From Leptolyngbya sp. ES-bin-22 (lineage in GTDB: Bacteria > Cyanobacteriota > Cyanobacteriia > Leptolyngbyales > Leptolyngbyaceae), in contig JACMKO010000341.1 of NCBI GenBank assembly GCA_014380065.1, positions 1 to 40,086 on the forward strand: 40,086 bases of DNA. The letters are read 5' to 3'. The notes beneath the pieces are model-generated. The model made no database searches and was not told where the DNA came from. It saw only the letters and a program-made list of their open reading frames with translations. Shown here piece after piece: positions 29,509-40,086 of the stretch; the stretch's first letter is position 1, and each line of letters begins with the position of its first letter. The position numbers were made by a program, and so were the translations under genes.

Positions 29509-30357
29509 CTAACTGGTGCGTGCTAACAAAACGGGACAGTTAGCGTAAACTCGTACATAGTCAGAGAGCGATGAACCCAACAATCGATCGAGGTCTGGCA
29601 GACCTTTAGCGATCGTGGGGCGGCGTTCAGGGGAGCCCAGCACCAGCAAGCCAATGTTTAGCTCATCTGCTAAGCGGCAAAGTTCCTCAGCCGGTTTGCC
29701 CACGCACGACAGGCAACGATACGCGATACCCAGCTTTTTGGCTTCTGCCACAGCGGTTGCAAAGATTGGGTCATGCTCAGATGCCTCGCCGCTGGCACAG
29801 TATGATTTGCCGCTCAGATCGGGAGCAATGTGCGTGAGGATTAGTTCTCCACCTTTGAGGTCGCGTAGCAAGAACAGCGCTAGTTTGAGGCTTTGGCTTG
29901 CGGCTGCCGATCGATCGAGCGCCACCATGATGCGATTGATTTTTTTGATGTAGATGTCATCTTTCACCAACAGCATCGGGTGGGATGAAAGTTGGAAGAC
30001 ATACTGACTAACTGAATTTTCTAGAATGGAAACTAGACGCTTTAAGCCTCTAGAACCCATGATGATTAAGTCTGCATCAATCTCGTCGGCGACTCGGCAA
30101 ACAATATCTTTGGGATCGCCTTCGCGCAACACTCCAGAGACGCGCGCTGGGTCAAGCTTTAACGCTTGAATGGCATGCGCTAAAATGTCGCTGCCTTTCT
30201 CACGCTGCTGGTCCATTTCGGCAGCCGTAATCTGAGGCGGGATGACGTGTAGAACCGTCACAGACGCTCGTTGCATGGAAGGACTTTCTGCTAGAGCTTT
30301 GAACATTTCCTCAGACTGTCCGGTGCCCGAGTCAGCCAGAAGAATTTTTTCGATCAT
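29509..30357 (-). CDS. universal stress protein with two UspA domains
   Basis: MIEKILLADSGTGQSEEMFKAL...LIIMGSRGLKRL...INRIMVALDRSAAASQSLKLAL...LLVLGSPERRP; start trimmed to MIEKIL. Confidence 0.9.
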   Translation of the reverse strand: MIEKILLADSGTGQSEEMFKALAESPSMQRASVTVLHVIPPQITAAEMDQQREKGSDILAHAIQALKLDPARVSGVLREGDPKDIVCRVADEIDADLIIMGSRGLKRLVSILENSVSQYVFQLSSHPMLLVKDDIYIKKINRIMVALDRSAAASQSLKLALFLLRDLKGGELILTHIAPDLSGKSYCASGEASEHDPIFATAVAEAKKLGIAYRCLSCVGKPAEELCRLADELNIGLLVLGSPERRPTIAKGLPDLDRLLGSSLSDYVRVYANCPVLLARTS

Positions 30358-30875
30358 GGATTTGCCTCGCGCTTTTCGTTGAAAATTTCCGCTCAAAACA
30401 ACGCAGACCTTATCTTCAGGTATGGGCGACTGGCAGCGTGCACGACTGCGATCGCGTCGCTGTCAAGGCATCAGAGCTAGACTGAAGGTGAGGCACTTAG
30501 AACGTCATCAGAGTGTTGCTTGGATCACTCGTTGTAATCAGAATTCTACCTTTAACATTCGGTAAACTGACGCACTTCGTTACTCATTGTTGCGTTGACA
30601 AGTATGAAACGATAGCAAGCATTCTTTGCGACCTTTTCAGCCGCTTAGCGGCAACTTGAAGGACACATTTTTGTCATCTTTTGCAGAACGTCAGTTTGCT
30701 CTCAGCTTGCGTGACAGACCGATCTAGGGCTTCGCTTTATCCTCATTAACGCCGTTGTGATGGGGCTGATTACCTTTAGGAGCAAAGAAATTGCTTGGGT
30801 TGACTAACGTAAACGAGCGGGTAAAGAGTGATCTAAAATAAGACAAAAATCTAGATCTCTAGAACACTTGACTGT

Positions 30876-31367
30876 ATGACGCACGACCAGACAGACCAAC
30901 GCCAACTAACGCCCACCGGAGCCATTCAAGAGCCATTACAGGTGTCTCCCGGAAACTGGTTTGAGTATGCGGTCAGGGCGCAACCCCACCATACGGACTA
31001 CGCAGGCATCGTCTGGCATGGCTCCTACATTGCCTGGATGGAAGAAGCCAGAGTCGAGTGTTTGCGCTCCATTGGCATTGAGTTTGCCGATCTGGTGGCG
31101 TTGGGCTGCGACCTGCCTGTTGTTGAACTTTCCATTCGCTATCATCAGCCGATCCAAATGGGTATGTCAGCCGTTGTTCGCACCCGTATGGCAGACATGG
31201 AAGGAGTCCGTGTGAATTGGGATTATCAGATTCAATCAACCGACGGGCAAGACCTGTTTGCCACAGCGCGTGTGGCGCTAGTCGCGGTCGATCGTGAAAA
31301 GGGTAAGGTGATGCGCCAGCTACCAGCCGCCGTCAAAGAAGCGTTAGTGAAGCTAGCGGCGCATTGA
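30876..31367 (+). CDS. acyl-CoA thioesterase, 4HBT hotdog family
   Basis: HTDYAGIVWHGSYIAWMEEARVECLRSIGIEF...DLPVVELSIRYHQPIQMG. Confidence 0.85.
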   Translation: MTHDQTDQRQLTPTGAIQEPLQVSPGNWFEYAVRAQPHHTDYAGIVWHGSYIAWMEEARVECLRSIGIEFADLVALGCDLPVVELSIRYHQPIQMGMSAVVRTRMADMEGVRVNWDYQIQSTDGQDLFATARVALVAVDREKGKVMRQLPAAVKEALVKLAAH

Positions 31368-31379
31368 GTCGTGGTGCCG

Positions 31380-32567
31380 CTAGCGGCTCGAAATCATTGG
31401 GGTTGGCAGTTGACTAACCGTTAGCATCTCTTGTCTTGCCCAGCGGTCTGCTGCAATGATATCGTCCAGGCTTGGATCGGGGCGGTTGTGATTTTGGTAG
31501 CGATCGCACACTCGCTCAATGAAGCGCGGCATATCCAGAAATTGAATCTTCTCGTCCAGAAACAGCGCCACTGCCTGCTCATTCGCAGCATTTAACACAG
31601 CAGGCATACAGCCTCCAGCCCGTCCGGCTGCGTAAGCTAGCTGCATACAGGGATATTTTTGGTGATCGGGTTCACGGAATGTCAGGGTGCCAATCTTGAC
31701 AAGGTCGAGCGGTTCCCAGTTTGTGGCAAGGCGTTCTGGGTAGGACAGTGCATAGAGGAGCGGTAAGCGCATATCTGCCCAGCCTAGCTGCGCCAGTACA
31801 GACGTATCCTGAAGTTCGATCAGTGAATGAATAATGCTTTGGGGATGGATGACGATCGCGATCTGGTCGTAAGCGACTCCAAACAAGTAATGCGCTTCGA
31901 TGACCTCTAGTCCTTTGTTCATCAAAGTGGCGGAATCGATCGTAATTTTCCGACCCATCGACCAGTTGGGATGCTTGAGGGCATCGGCAACCGTGACGTG
32001 TGCTAGCTGTTCGACGGATAAATCACGGAAAGAGCCACCAGAGGCGGTGAGGAGGATACGTCGCAGCCCACCTTCCGGTACGCCCTGAAGACATTGAAAG
32101 ATTGCGGAATGCTCAGAATCCGCAGGCAGAAGCTTCACGCCGTGTTTCTGGACGAGTGGCAGCACCACTGGCGCGCCAGCAATCAGCGTTTCTTTGTTTG
32201 CCAGCGCAATATCTTTGCCCGCTTCGATCGCAGCAATCGTCGGCAGCAGCCCCGCACAGCCCACAATGCCCGTAACGACCACATCAGCCTCGCTCCAACG
32301 AGCAACTTCAACCACGCCCGCTTCACCCGCTAGTAAGGTGGGCTGTGGGTCGAGATCGGCGATCGCCGCTTTGAGCGCTGGCAGCAGCTCGGTTTCACAG
32401 ATTGCTACGATCGCGGGACAAAATTGACGAATTTGCTCTGCCAGGAGGGTAACGTTGCGCCCTGCGGCTAAGCCAACGACCCGAAACTGGTCTGGATGCT
32501 GAGCAACAATATCGAGCGTTTGAGTACCGATGGAGCCAGTTGAGCCAAGAAGGGAAATTGCTTTCAC
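31380..32567 (-). CDS. dxr: 1-deoxy-D-xylulose 5-phosphate reductoisomerase
   Basis: [38 protein letters not shown]...[17 protein letters not shown]...[32 protein letters not shown]. Confidence 0.97.
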   Translation of the reverse strand: MKAISLLGSTGSIGTQTLDIVAQHPDQFRVVGLAAGRNVTLLAEQIRQFCPAIVAICETELLPALKAAIADLDPQPTLLAGEAGVVEVARWSEADVVVTGIVGCAGLLPTIAAIEAGKDIALANKETLIAGAPVVLPLVQKHGVKLLPADSEHSAIFQCLQGVPEGGLRRILLTASGGSFRDLSVEQLAHVTVADALKHPNWSMGRKITIDSATLMNKGLEVIEAHYLFGVAYDQIAIVIHPQSIIHSLIELQDTSVLAQLGWADMRLPLLYALSYPERLATNWEPLDLVKIGTLTFREPDHQKYPCMQLAYAAGRAGGCMPAVLNAANEQAVALFLDEKIQFLDMPRFIERVCDRYQNHNRPDPSLDDIIAADRWARQEMLTVSQLPTPMISSR

Positions 32568-32802
32568 GATCGCTGAAGTCCAGTCACGCCTCCACTATCT
32601 TACGCTTGCCGCATGTGCAACTTTGAAGAAATTCTTCAGCAGGCACAGTGAACGCTAGAGGGCGGCACCGATGAAAGTCAGGATTCAAGCGCCCTCCACT
32701 TCTATAATCACCTTCCCAGAACGAAAAAGCGATCGCCCCCTGAAAAGGAGCGATCGCCTCTGAATCGTTCAAAAGATCGATGCCTTCTACATAATCACGA
32801 CA

Positions 32803-33213
32803 TTAAGCAGTGCCGCCTGCGGCTTGAAGTCTAGCACGCGCACGTTTGTACGCCTGAGTTGCTTGAATGCGCTCTGAACGATCGTCGCTTTGCAACGACT
32901 GATTGTATTTTGCTTCTGCTTCGGTAAAGACGGCTTGCGCTTTTGCTTTGTCAATGGTGTCGCCACGTTCGGCTGAGTTGACCAGAACGATGACTTCATT
33001 ACTTTCGACTTCGGCAAACCCACCCAGCAGGGCGATCGGCACCCAGGTTTTATCAGACCGGACGCGCATTACGCCTATATCTAAAGCTGTTAGCAAGGGT
33101 GCATGTCCCGTGAGAATGCCCAGTTGCCCAGTCGTACTGGGAAGAATCACTTCTTCCGCTTCTGCATCCCAGACTGTTTTGTCTGGTGCCACCACGCGAA
33201 CGGTCAATACCAT
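32803..33213 (-). CDS. atpC: ATP synthase F1 epsilon subunit
   Basis: [50 protein letters not shown]. Confidence 0.96.
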   Translation of the reverse strand: MVLTVRVVAPDKTVWDAEAEEVILPSTTGQLGILTGHAPLLTALDIGVMRVRSDKTWVPIALLGGFAEVESNEVIVLVNSAERGDTIDKAKAQAVFTEAEAKYNQSLQSDDRSERIQATQAYKRARARLQAAGGTA

Positions 33214-33240
33214 AAAATGCTCCGCTAGCTTTGAGTGCTA

Positions 33241-33289
33241 AGTTTTGAGTTTTGAGTTTTAAGCGGTTTGCAACTCAAAACTCAAAACT
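33241..33289. repeat. heptanucleotide (TTTTGAG) hairpin in the atpB-atpC spacer
   Basis: 18-bp perfect inverted repeat AGTTTTGAGTTTTGAGTT (33241-33258) / AACTCAAAACTCAAAACT (33272-33289). Confidence 0.92.
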
Positions 33290-33307
33290 TCTAACTCTTA
33301 ACTTCTT

Positions 33308-34774
<1,467 letters not shown>

Positions 34775-34940
34775 CTACTCTGTGGTTTAGCCTCGTTAAC
34801 TGAGATATCTGAAGCAGCGATCGCATACCGGGAACGATTTCATACCGGAGTGCAGTCTTGAACTTAAATTGTCACTGTTAAATTGCCACTGCTCAGCTTA
34901 TCACTGAATGGTTACGGATAATGAAGGTTAGTGTGAAAGT

Positions 34941-34965
34941 GGTGAGGAGCGAGGAGTGAGGGGTA
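34941..34965. repeat. short heptanucleotide array upstream of atpB
   Basis: ggtgaggagcgaggagtgaggggta in 7-bp register. Confidence 0.6.
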
Positions 34966-35150
34966 ATTCAGCTTTCCGCCTCCTGCACAACGGAAGCAAG
35001 CTACAGTGCTCAGATTTTTGCCGCTGCCTCCCAACGGCGAACAACGTTTACAGCGATCGCCTCTGACCTTCTCATGTCGCCTTTTTAACAATTGACCACT
35101 AGCGACTAACCTTAAGATGGAAGAATAATCATGAGTAGAAGACTGTAGTC

Positions 35151-35558
35151 ATGCAGGTATTTGTTTTACTATTCAACGCGGGCACGGAAAACGAAGGCAT
35201 TCATTCGATTCAGATTGGCGATCGCAACCTTGTGCTGCTCTTTGAGCAAGAAGACGATGCGACTCGCTACTCACTCTTGTTGGAAGCGCAGGATTTTCCA
35301 GTGCCGACGATCGAAGTGATGGAACAAGCCGAAATTGAGGCGTTCTGTGAGGGTGCTGGCTATGAGGGGCAGTTTGTGCCTGCTGGCTTTGTACCGAAGA
35401 CAGCGGCTGATCGTCTGTTGTTAGCACCGCCCGAAACCAATCTGGAAGCAACAGACTGGCAAGTAGACGCTCAGCCGGAAACATCAGCAGAAGCAGCCGA
35501 GTCGGAGTCAGACGAGGAGTTGGAGCGCATGCGCCGCAAGCTAGAAGGGCTTTTGTAA
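35151..35558 (+). CDS. DUF3110 domain protein
   Basis: MQVFVLLFNAGTENEGIHSIQIGDRNLVLLFEQEDDATRYSLLLEAQDFPVPTIEVMEQAEIEAFCEGAGYEGQFVPAG. Confidence 0.88.
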   Translation: MQVFVLLFNAGTENEGIHSIQIGDRNLVLLFEQEDDATRYSLLLEAQDFPVPTIEVMEQAEIEAFCEGAGYEGQFVPAGFVPKTAADRLLLAPPETNLEATDWQVDAQPETSAEAAESESDEELERMRRKLEGLL

Positions 35559-35636
35559 AAGGCTCAGTGATCAAAGCTAAGGGCTTCATGCAGCGTTCCT
35601 TTGATCCCTCATCCCTTATCCTTTCTTCTCACCTTT

Positions 35637-36563
35637 ATGCCAAATCTAGACGAACGTGGGCATCTGCTGACCGAGCAGGCAAACCCGAACAGCCAGAATT
35701 TAGACCAGTTGACAACGCTGAAGTTGGTTGATCTGTTTAACCAGGAAGATGCTCAGACGATCGCCGCGATCGCACAAGCACGGCAACCGTTAGCACGGGC
35801 GATCGACCGCACGGTAAACGCACTACGGCAAGGCGGGCGGCTATTCTACATTGGAGCCGGGACGAGTGGACGCTTGGGGGTACTGGATGCAGCAGAATGT
35901 CCACCTACGTTTTGTTCTGACCCAGAACAGGTGCAGGGCATTCTTGCTGGGGGAGCGGAAGCATTAGTCCGCAGTTCCGAAGGACTGGAAGATCGGGCGG
36001 ATGATGGCGCAGCGGCAATCCACGATCGACATATCACCGCGCTAGATGTCGTCGTTGGCATTACCGCAGGGGGCACTACGCCGTATGTCCACGGAGCGTT
36101 GCAAGCAGCCCGTCAACAGGGCGCAACGACTATTTTCATCGCCTGTGTCCCCACTGAACAGGTAAGCGCTGCGGTGGACTTGGATATTCGCCTGCTAGTG
36201 GGTCCCGAAGTGCTGGCAGGATCAACGCGCTTAAAGGCAGGTACAGCGACCAAACTCGCGCTTAATATTTTGTCTACCGGGGTGATGGTGCAGTTGGGTA
36301 AGGTCTATGGCAACCGTATGGTAGATGTTGCTGTGACAAACAACAAGCTGCACGATCGCGCCCTCCGCATTTTGCAAGACCTGACCGCTTTGAACCGCGA
36401 AGATGCCAGAGCGCTATTGGAACAAAGCGATCGCAAAGTAAAGCTGGCGCTGTTGATGCATTGGACGGGCTTGGGGAAAGAGGAGGGCGATCGGCTCTTA
36501 GCAAAGCATCAGGGGCATTTGAGAAAGGCAACGACAGCATCTAATGAGTCACGCTTTAGCTGA
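35637..36563 (+). CDS. murQ: N-acetylmuramic acid 6-phosphate etherase
   Basis: RLFYIGAGTSGRLGVLDAAECPPTFCSDPEQVQGILAGG...VGITAGGTTPYVHGAL...STRLKAGTATKLALNILSTG; start at MPNLDERG (35637) preferred over 35601. Confidence 0.93.
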   Translation: MPNLDERGHLLTEQANPNSQNLDQLTTLKLVDLFNQEDAQTIAAIAQARQPLARAIDRTVNALRQGGRLFYIGAGTSGRLGVLDAAECPPTFCSDPEQVQGILAGGAEALVRSSEGLEDRADDGAAAIHDRHITALDVVVGITAGGTTPYVHGALQAARQQGATTIFIACVPTEQVSAAVDLDIRLLVGPEVLAGSTRLKAGTATKLALNILSTGVMVQLGKVYGNRMVDVAVTNNKLHDRALRILQDLTALNREDARALLEQSDRKVKLALLMHWTGLGKEEGDRLLAKHQGHLRKATTASNESRFS

Positions 36564-36634
36564 GCGTCCAGTCACTTCAGCCTAAGATCAGCGATCAACT
36601 CGGCAATAGTGAGTCTGACAGGATGGTGATCGTG

Positions 36635-36823
36635 CTTCGACTCCGCTCAGCAAACAGTCACTCGTGGGTTGAGCGAAGCCGAAACCCACTTACAAAGTCG
36701 GGGCTTTCATTAGCGGGCTAATAAGGAGATTTCTAGGAAACAAAAGACCCACTGTCTATGCCCTACGGGCAGGCTACGCCAACGACTTCGCTTAGCCAGC
36801 TTGCACCCTGAGCGGAGTCGAAG
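36635..36823. repeat. inverted-repeat-bounded intergenic block with an internal hairpin
   Basis: CTTCGACTCCGCTCAG (36635-36650) / CTGAGCGGAGTCGAAG (36808-36823); internal GTGGGTT...AACCCAC (36664-36689). Confidence 0.7.
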
Positions 36824-37136
36824 GGTAAAATCTTTTCTGGAAATCGCCTAAGTAAAGTATCGTGCTTCTTTGCCGAAAGCGAGAGGGCTTGAGGGCATCT
36901 TTGGCTGTACGATTTGATTTTTGTTTGCGTAGAAAGATCTTGTTTTCGCTTTGCCGCTAAGATGAACCTACAATGAACCTACACAGCAATCAGTAATCCT
37001 CTGTTGACGATTCGGGTCTTCTCGTTTCAGGCAATGCCGAAAGGTCAAGCCGAGGCGGTAAGGCAGCAAGTGAGCACCAGCTAAGTGAACACCAGCAGCA
37101 GCTATGTTGCTTCCACAACAGAGTAATTAAGGTCAA

Positions 37137-37457
37137 TTGCGGATGACAAAACTCTCAGAAAAATTGCTTGAAGCCGTGCACTGGAAGTCTCTGAAATTGG
37201 ACTTCAGTCCTAAATGTGGTGAATGCTACGCCACGCACCAAGGCTCATTGAACGTGAATGCCTTTGAGATCAAGTGCTATAAGTCTTCTGACGGTATGGC
37301 TGCGCTTGACGTTGAAGATATTGAGCGGTTCTTTCGAGGATGTCCTAACTGCAATGCTCCCAGTGAGTGTCGCCACTGCAATCAAATTACGGACGCACCC
37401 GATCGCCAAAGAACCGCAGTGATGTTGGAAGCAGAGCACCAACCAGTCACTGAGTAG
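37137..37457 (+). CDS. small cysteine-rich hypothetical protein (possible zinc-binding CxxC pairs)
   Basis: PKCGECYATHQ...FEIKCYKSSDG...RGCPNCNAPSECRHCNQIT; track start is TTG, ATG at 37143 is an alternative. Confidence 0.6.
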   Translation: MRMTKLSEKLLEAVHWKSLKLDFSPKCGECYATHQGSLNVNAFEIKCYKSSDGMAALDVEDIERFFRGCPNCNAPSECRHCNQITDAPDRQRTAVMLEAEHQPVTE

Positions 37458-37570
37458 ACACTGCTGGGTACCCCTTATTGACCGCCAAAGCGTTTGAACG
37501 TGAAAGCGTTTGAGCGGACTGTGAGAACACTGCTTTAGCAGATCTATCGTGTGGGATTAATCGAGACGGC

Positions 37571-38521
37571 ATGACTATCAGTGTGGTGACAGGGGCAGCG
37601 GGTTTCATCGGTTCTCACTTGGCAGATGCCCTACTTAAGCGGGGCGATCGTGTGATTGGCGTTGACCACATTAATGACTATTACGATCCGCTCCTCAAGC
37701 GTAAAAACATTGCCCATTTGATCAGGCATCCAGGCTTCCAATTAGTCGAAGCAGACATACAGCAGGTGGATTGGTCTAGCCTACTGGCGAATGTGGATGT
37801 GGTGTATCACCAGGCTGCACAAGCGGGCGTTCGTGCTAGTTGGGGCAGCAGTTTTCACACCTACACTGAGCGCAATATCAATGCAACTCAAGCGCTTCTA
37901 GAAGCCGCAAAAGACGCAAAGCAATTAAAACGTCTGGTTTTTGCGTCCTCATCCTCGGTGTATGGCGATGCCGAAACGTTACCCACCCATGAGTTGATTT
38001 GCCCACAGCCAGTTTCACCATACGGCATTACCAAACTAGCAGCGGAACGTCTGTGTTTGCTCTACCATCGCAACTTTGGCGTGCCGACTGCGATTCTGCG
38101 CTATTTTACGGTTTACGGTCCTCGCCAGCGACCCGATATGGCGTTTCACAAGTTCTTTAAAGCCGTCTTAGAGGAACAGGCGATCGCGGTTTATGGCGAC
38201 GGGCGGCAAACACGCGACTTTACCTTTGTCAGCGATGCCGTAGCGGCAAATCTGGCAGCGGCAAACGCTTCAGACGCGATCGGTGAAGTGTTCAACATTG
38301 GCGGCGGTAGCCGTGTTGCCTTAACTGAAATCCTGGCAACGATCGAGCAAATTGTGGGTGAACCGCTCCGCCGCGACATGATGGCAGCGGCGATCGGTGA
38401 TGCCCGTCATACGGCTGCCGATGTCTCAAAAGCGCAGAAAATCCTGGCTTACAAACCACAAGTAACGCTGACCGAGGGTTTAACAAAAGAATGGGAGTGG
38501 GTTAAGTCCTTATATACCTGA
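37571..38521 (+). CDS. NAD-dependent epimerase/dehydratase (UDP-glucuronate 4-epimerase-like)
   Basis: VVTGAAGFIGSHLADALLKRGDRVIGVDHINDYYDPLLKRKNI...VFASSSSVYG...PYGITKLAAERL...FTVYGPRQRPDMAFHKF. Confidence 0.93.
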   Translation: MTISVVTGAAGFIGSHLADALLKRGDRVIGVDHINDYYDPLLKRKNIAHLIRHPGFQLVEADIQQVDWSSLLANVDVVYHQAAQAGVRASWGSSFHTYTERNINATQALLEAAKDAKQLKRLVFASSSSVYGDAETLPTHELICPQPVSPYGITKLAAERLCLLYHRNFGVPTAILRYFTVYGPRQRPDMAFHKFFKAVLEEQAIAVYGDGRQTRDFTFVSDAVAANLAAANASDAIGEVFNIGGGSRVALTEILATIEQIVGEPLRRDMMAAAIGDARHTAADVSKAQKILAYKPQVTLTEGLTKEWEWVKSLYT

Positions 38522-38624
38522 TTTATACAGCAGCATTCAGGAGGCAGAAGCCACGATGGGATCAGGCTACAAGCCGTTCAAACTTAAACGTGTACTTCAT
38601 TAAGCAGGAGATCGCACCCTTAAG

Positions 38625-39413
38625 ATGTGTCGCTTATTAGGTTACCTTGGCTCAACAGTTCAAGTCGATCGCCTGTTGCTTAAGCCTGAACATTCGCTCA
38701 TCGAGCAAAGCTATCAACCCCGCGAAATGACGGCTGGGCTGCTGAATGCCGATGGGTTTGGCATGGGTTGGTATCATCCACAGCGGGAGGTCGAACCCTT
38801 TACCTACAAAAACACGCTGCCGATCTGGAGCGATGTAAATCTGGCGAGCCTCAGTCGCTATATCGAATCGGGTTGCATCCTCGCCAATGTCCGCAGCGCG
38901 ACACCCGGTCAGGCGATCGATCTAAGCAATTGCCAACCCTTTCAGCATGGTCTCATTTTAGGCATTCATAATGGTTACGTTGAAAACTTCCGGCAAACGC
39001 TGTATCGTCCTATTCGCGACCGCCTGAGCGATGTCGCCTATCAGTCGATCGGCGGCAGCACCGATTCAGAGCATATTTTCGCCTTACTGGTTGATGCGCT
39101 AGAAACCACGCCAACCTTGCCCTTAGTAGATGCTTTGCACAAAACGTTGACCACACTATCCCACTTAGGGCAGCAGTATCAAGCCGAGTTTTCTGCCAAT
39201 CTAATCATTAGCGATGGGCAGCAACTGGTGGCATCGCGTTATGCAAATCGTTCCCCAATGCCATCGCTCTACTGGTTGCGCGACGATCCACTTTTTCCGC
39301 AAGCGGTGCTGATTGCCTCTGAGCCGTTGTTCGCTGGCAACTGGACTGCTTGCCCTGAACATAGCCTCCTTACGGTGACTCATGACCTCGATATCCAAAG
39401 CCATTCAATCTGA
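38625..39413 (+). CDS. egtC: class II glutamine amidotransferase, EgtC-like
   Basis: MCRLLGYLG (catalytic Cys2), LLNADGFGMGWY, ANVRSATPG, NCQPFQHGLILGIHNGYVENF, GSTDSEHIFALLVDAL. Confidence 0.85.
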   Translation: MCRLLGYLGSTVQVDRLLLKPEHSLIEQSYQPREMTAGLLNADGFGMGWYHPQREVEPFTYKNTLPIWSDVNLASLSRYIESGCILANVRSATPGQAIDLSNCQPFQHGLILGIHNGYVENFRQTLYRPIRDRLSDVAYQSIGGSTDSEHIFALLVDALETTPTLPLVDALHKTLTTLSHLGQQYQAEFSANLIISDGQQLVASRYANRSPMPSLYWLRDDPLFPQAVLIASEPLFAGNWTACPEHSLLTVTHDLDIQSHSI

Positions 39414-40086
39414 TGTTCTAGCCAACGCCGATCGCCTCAATGGACGATCGCACCCACTGTCAGACGCTCTGCCAACGCTTAGACAACAAATCAAGCAAGG
39501 TATGGAAGCCTGTCGCAACAGTACATTGGCGCTGTTTAACACGGTCGATTACGAGACATTCTGCCAGCAAGCCCATCCAGATTTCAGCCCGATCGGCTGG
39601 CACCTGGGACATATCGCTTACACAGAGTCACTCTGGCTGCTAGAGCATTCCGCTGGACTTCCACCTCAATTTCCTCCGTACCGTCGCCTGTTTGCAGCCG
39701 ATAGTCTACCGAAAACAGAGCGCGTCTACCTGCCCGACTTAGCTGAAGTACAGGCGTATCTACAAACCGTCCGCAATGCCGTGTTTGCCTATCTGGAAAC
39801 GGCACCCCTTGATAAACAAGAACGTCTCTGGCGCTGGTTGCTACAACATGAAAGCCAGCACGGGGAGACGATCGCGCTGGTGTTGGAGTTAATTAGGAGT
39901 CACGAGTCAGTAGTCAGTGGTCACGAGTCACAAGTCACGAGTCAGGATCAACTCAAAACTCAAAACTCAAAACTCAAAACTCAAAACTCAAAACTCAAAA
40001 CTCAAAACTCAAAACTCAAAACTCTTCCCCCCTCCCCCCTCCCCCCTTCCCCCTTCCCTGCTCTGCATTCCCGCAGGCTCCTTCGA
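39382..40086 (+). CDS. egtB: EgtB-like protein, N-terminal DinB-type domain; partial, open to window end (absent from the supplied ORF track)
   Basis: My translation: MTSISKAIQSDVLANADRLNGRSHPLSDALPTLRQQIKQGMEACRNSTLALFNTVDYETFCQQAHPDFSPIGWHLGHIAYTESLWLLE...RLWRWLLQHESQHGETIALVLELI..., stop-free for 235 codons to the last base. Confidence 0.82.
   Translation, partial: MTSISKAIQSDVLANADRLNGRSHPLSDALPTLRQQIKQGMEACRNSTLALFNTVDYETFCQQAHPDFSPIGWHLGHIAYTESLWLLEHSAGLPPQFPPYRRLFAADSLPKTERVYLPDLAEVQAYLQTVRNAVFAYLETAPLDKQERLWRWLLQHESQHGETIALVLELIRSHESVVSGHESQVTSQDQLKTQNSKLKTQNSKLKTQNSKLKTLPPSPLPPSPFPALHSRRLLR
39897..40063 (+). repeat. composite heptanucleotide array: (GAGTCAC)n-(CTCAAAA)n-(CCTCCCC)n inside the egtB-like frame
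   Basis: Directly visible 7-bp period; 10 or so consecutive CTCAAAA units at about 39950-40022. Confidence 0.95.

Noticed and set aside
39440-39643. ORF-track entry of 67 aa (MDDRTHCQTLC...)
   Set aside because: Different frame from the EgtB-like protein at the same place, whose translation has recognisable motifs; overlap artefact.
39950-40022. Possible CRISPR-like array of short direct repeats
   Set aside because: Units are contiguous 7-bp CTCAAAA copies with no spacers; it is a simple heptanucleotide array.

Overview
The window is ordinary-GC cyanobacterial chromosome, rich in GCGATCGC (HIP1) octamers. Its core is one large phycobilisome rod cluster on the + strand: cpcB-cpcA-cpcC-cpcC-cpcD-cpcE-cpcF and three tandem cpcG genes (about 6.06-13.63 kb). 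Photosynthetic and housekeeping genes surround it: sirB/cbiX-cobA, rluD, tocopherol cyclase, scpB, an ABC ATPase, a PAP2 phosphatase, a CruA/CruP-type lycopene cyclase family protein, a cyanoexosortase/HpsJ-like operon, prk, petH with a CpcD-like N-terminus, uspA, dxr, atpC-atpB, murQ, an epimerase, and egtC plus an open-ended egtB-like gene at the right edge. The most unusual signal is a window-wide family of degenerate heptanucleotide (7-bp period) arrays at 13 or more loci. Unit sequence differs between loci. At four intergenic loci the arrays form long perfect inverted repeats. At three loci they sit inside open reading frames (tocopherol cyclase, CruA-like, EgtB-like) in a stop-free orientation, adding low-complexity peptide inserts. 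Other observations: a pair of inverted MITE-like elements with TATAGC/GCTATA ends flanking a 646-aa coiled-coil protein; an in-frame amber codon in an RND membrane-fusion gene; high DNA-level similarity between cpcD and the 5' end of petH; and a structured cpcB leader containing two small ORFs. All homology calls are from reading motifs by eye; no database search was run.
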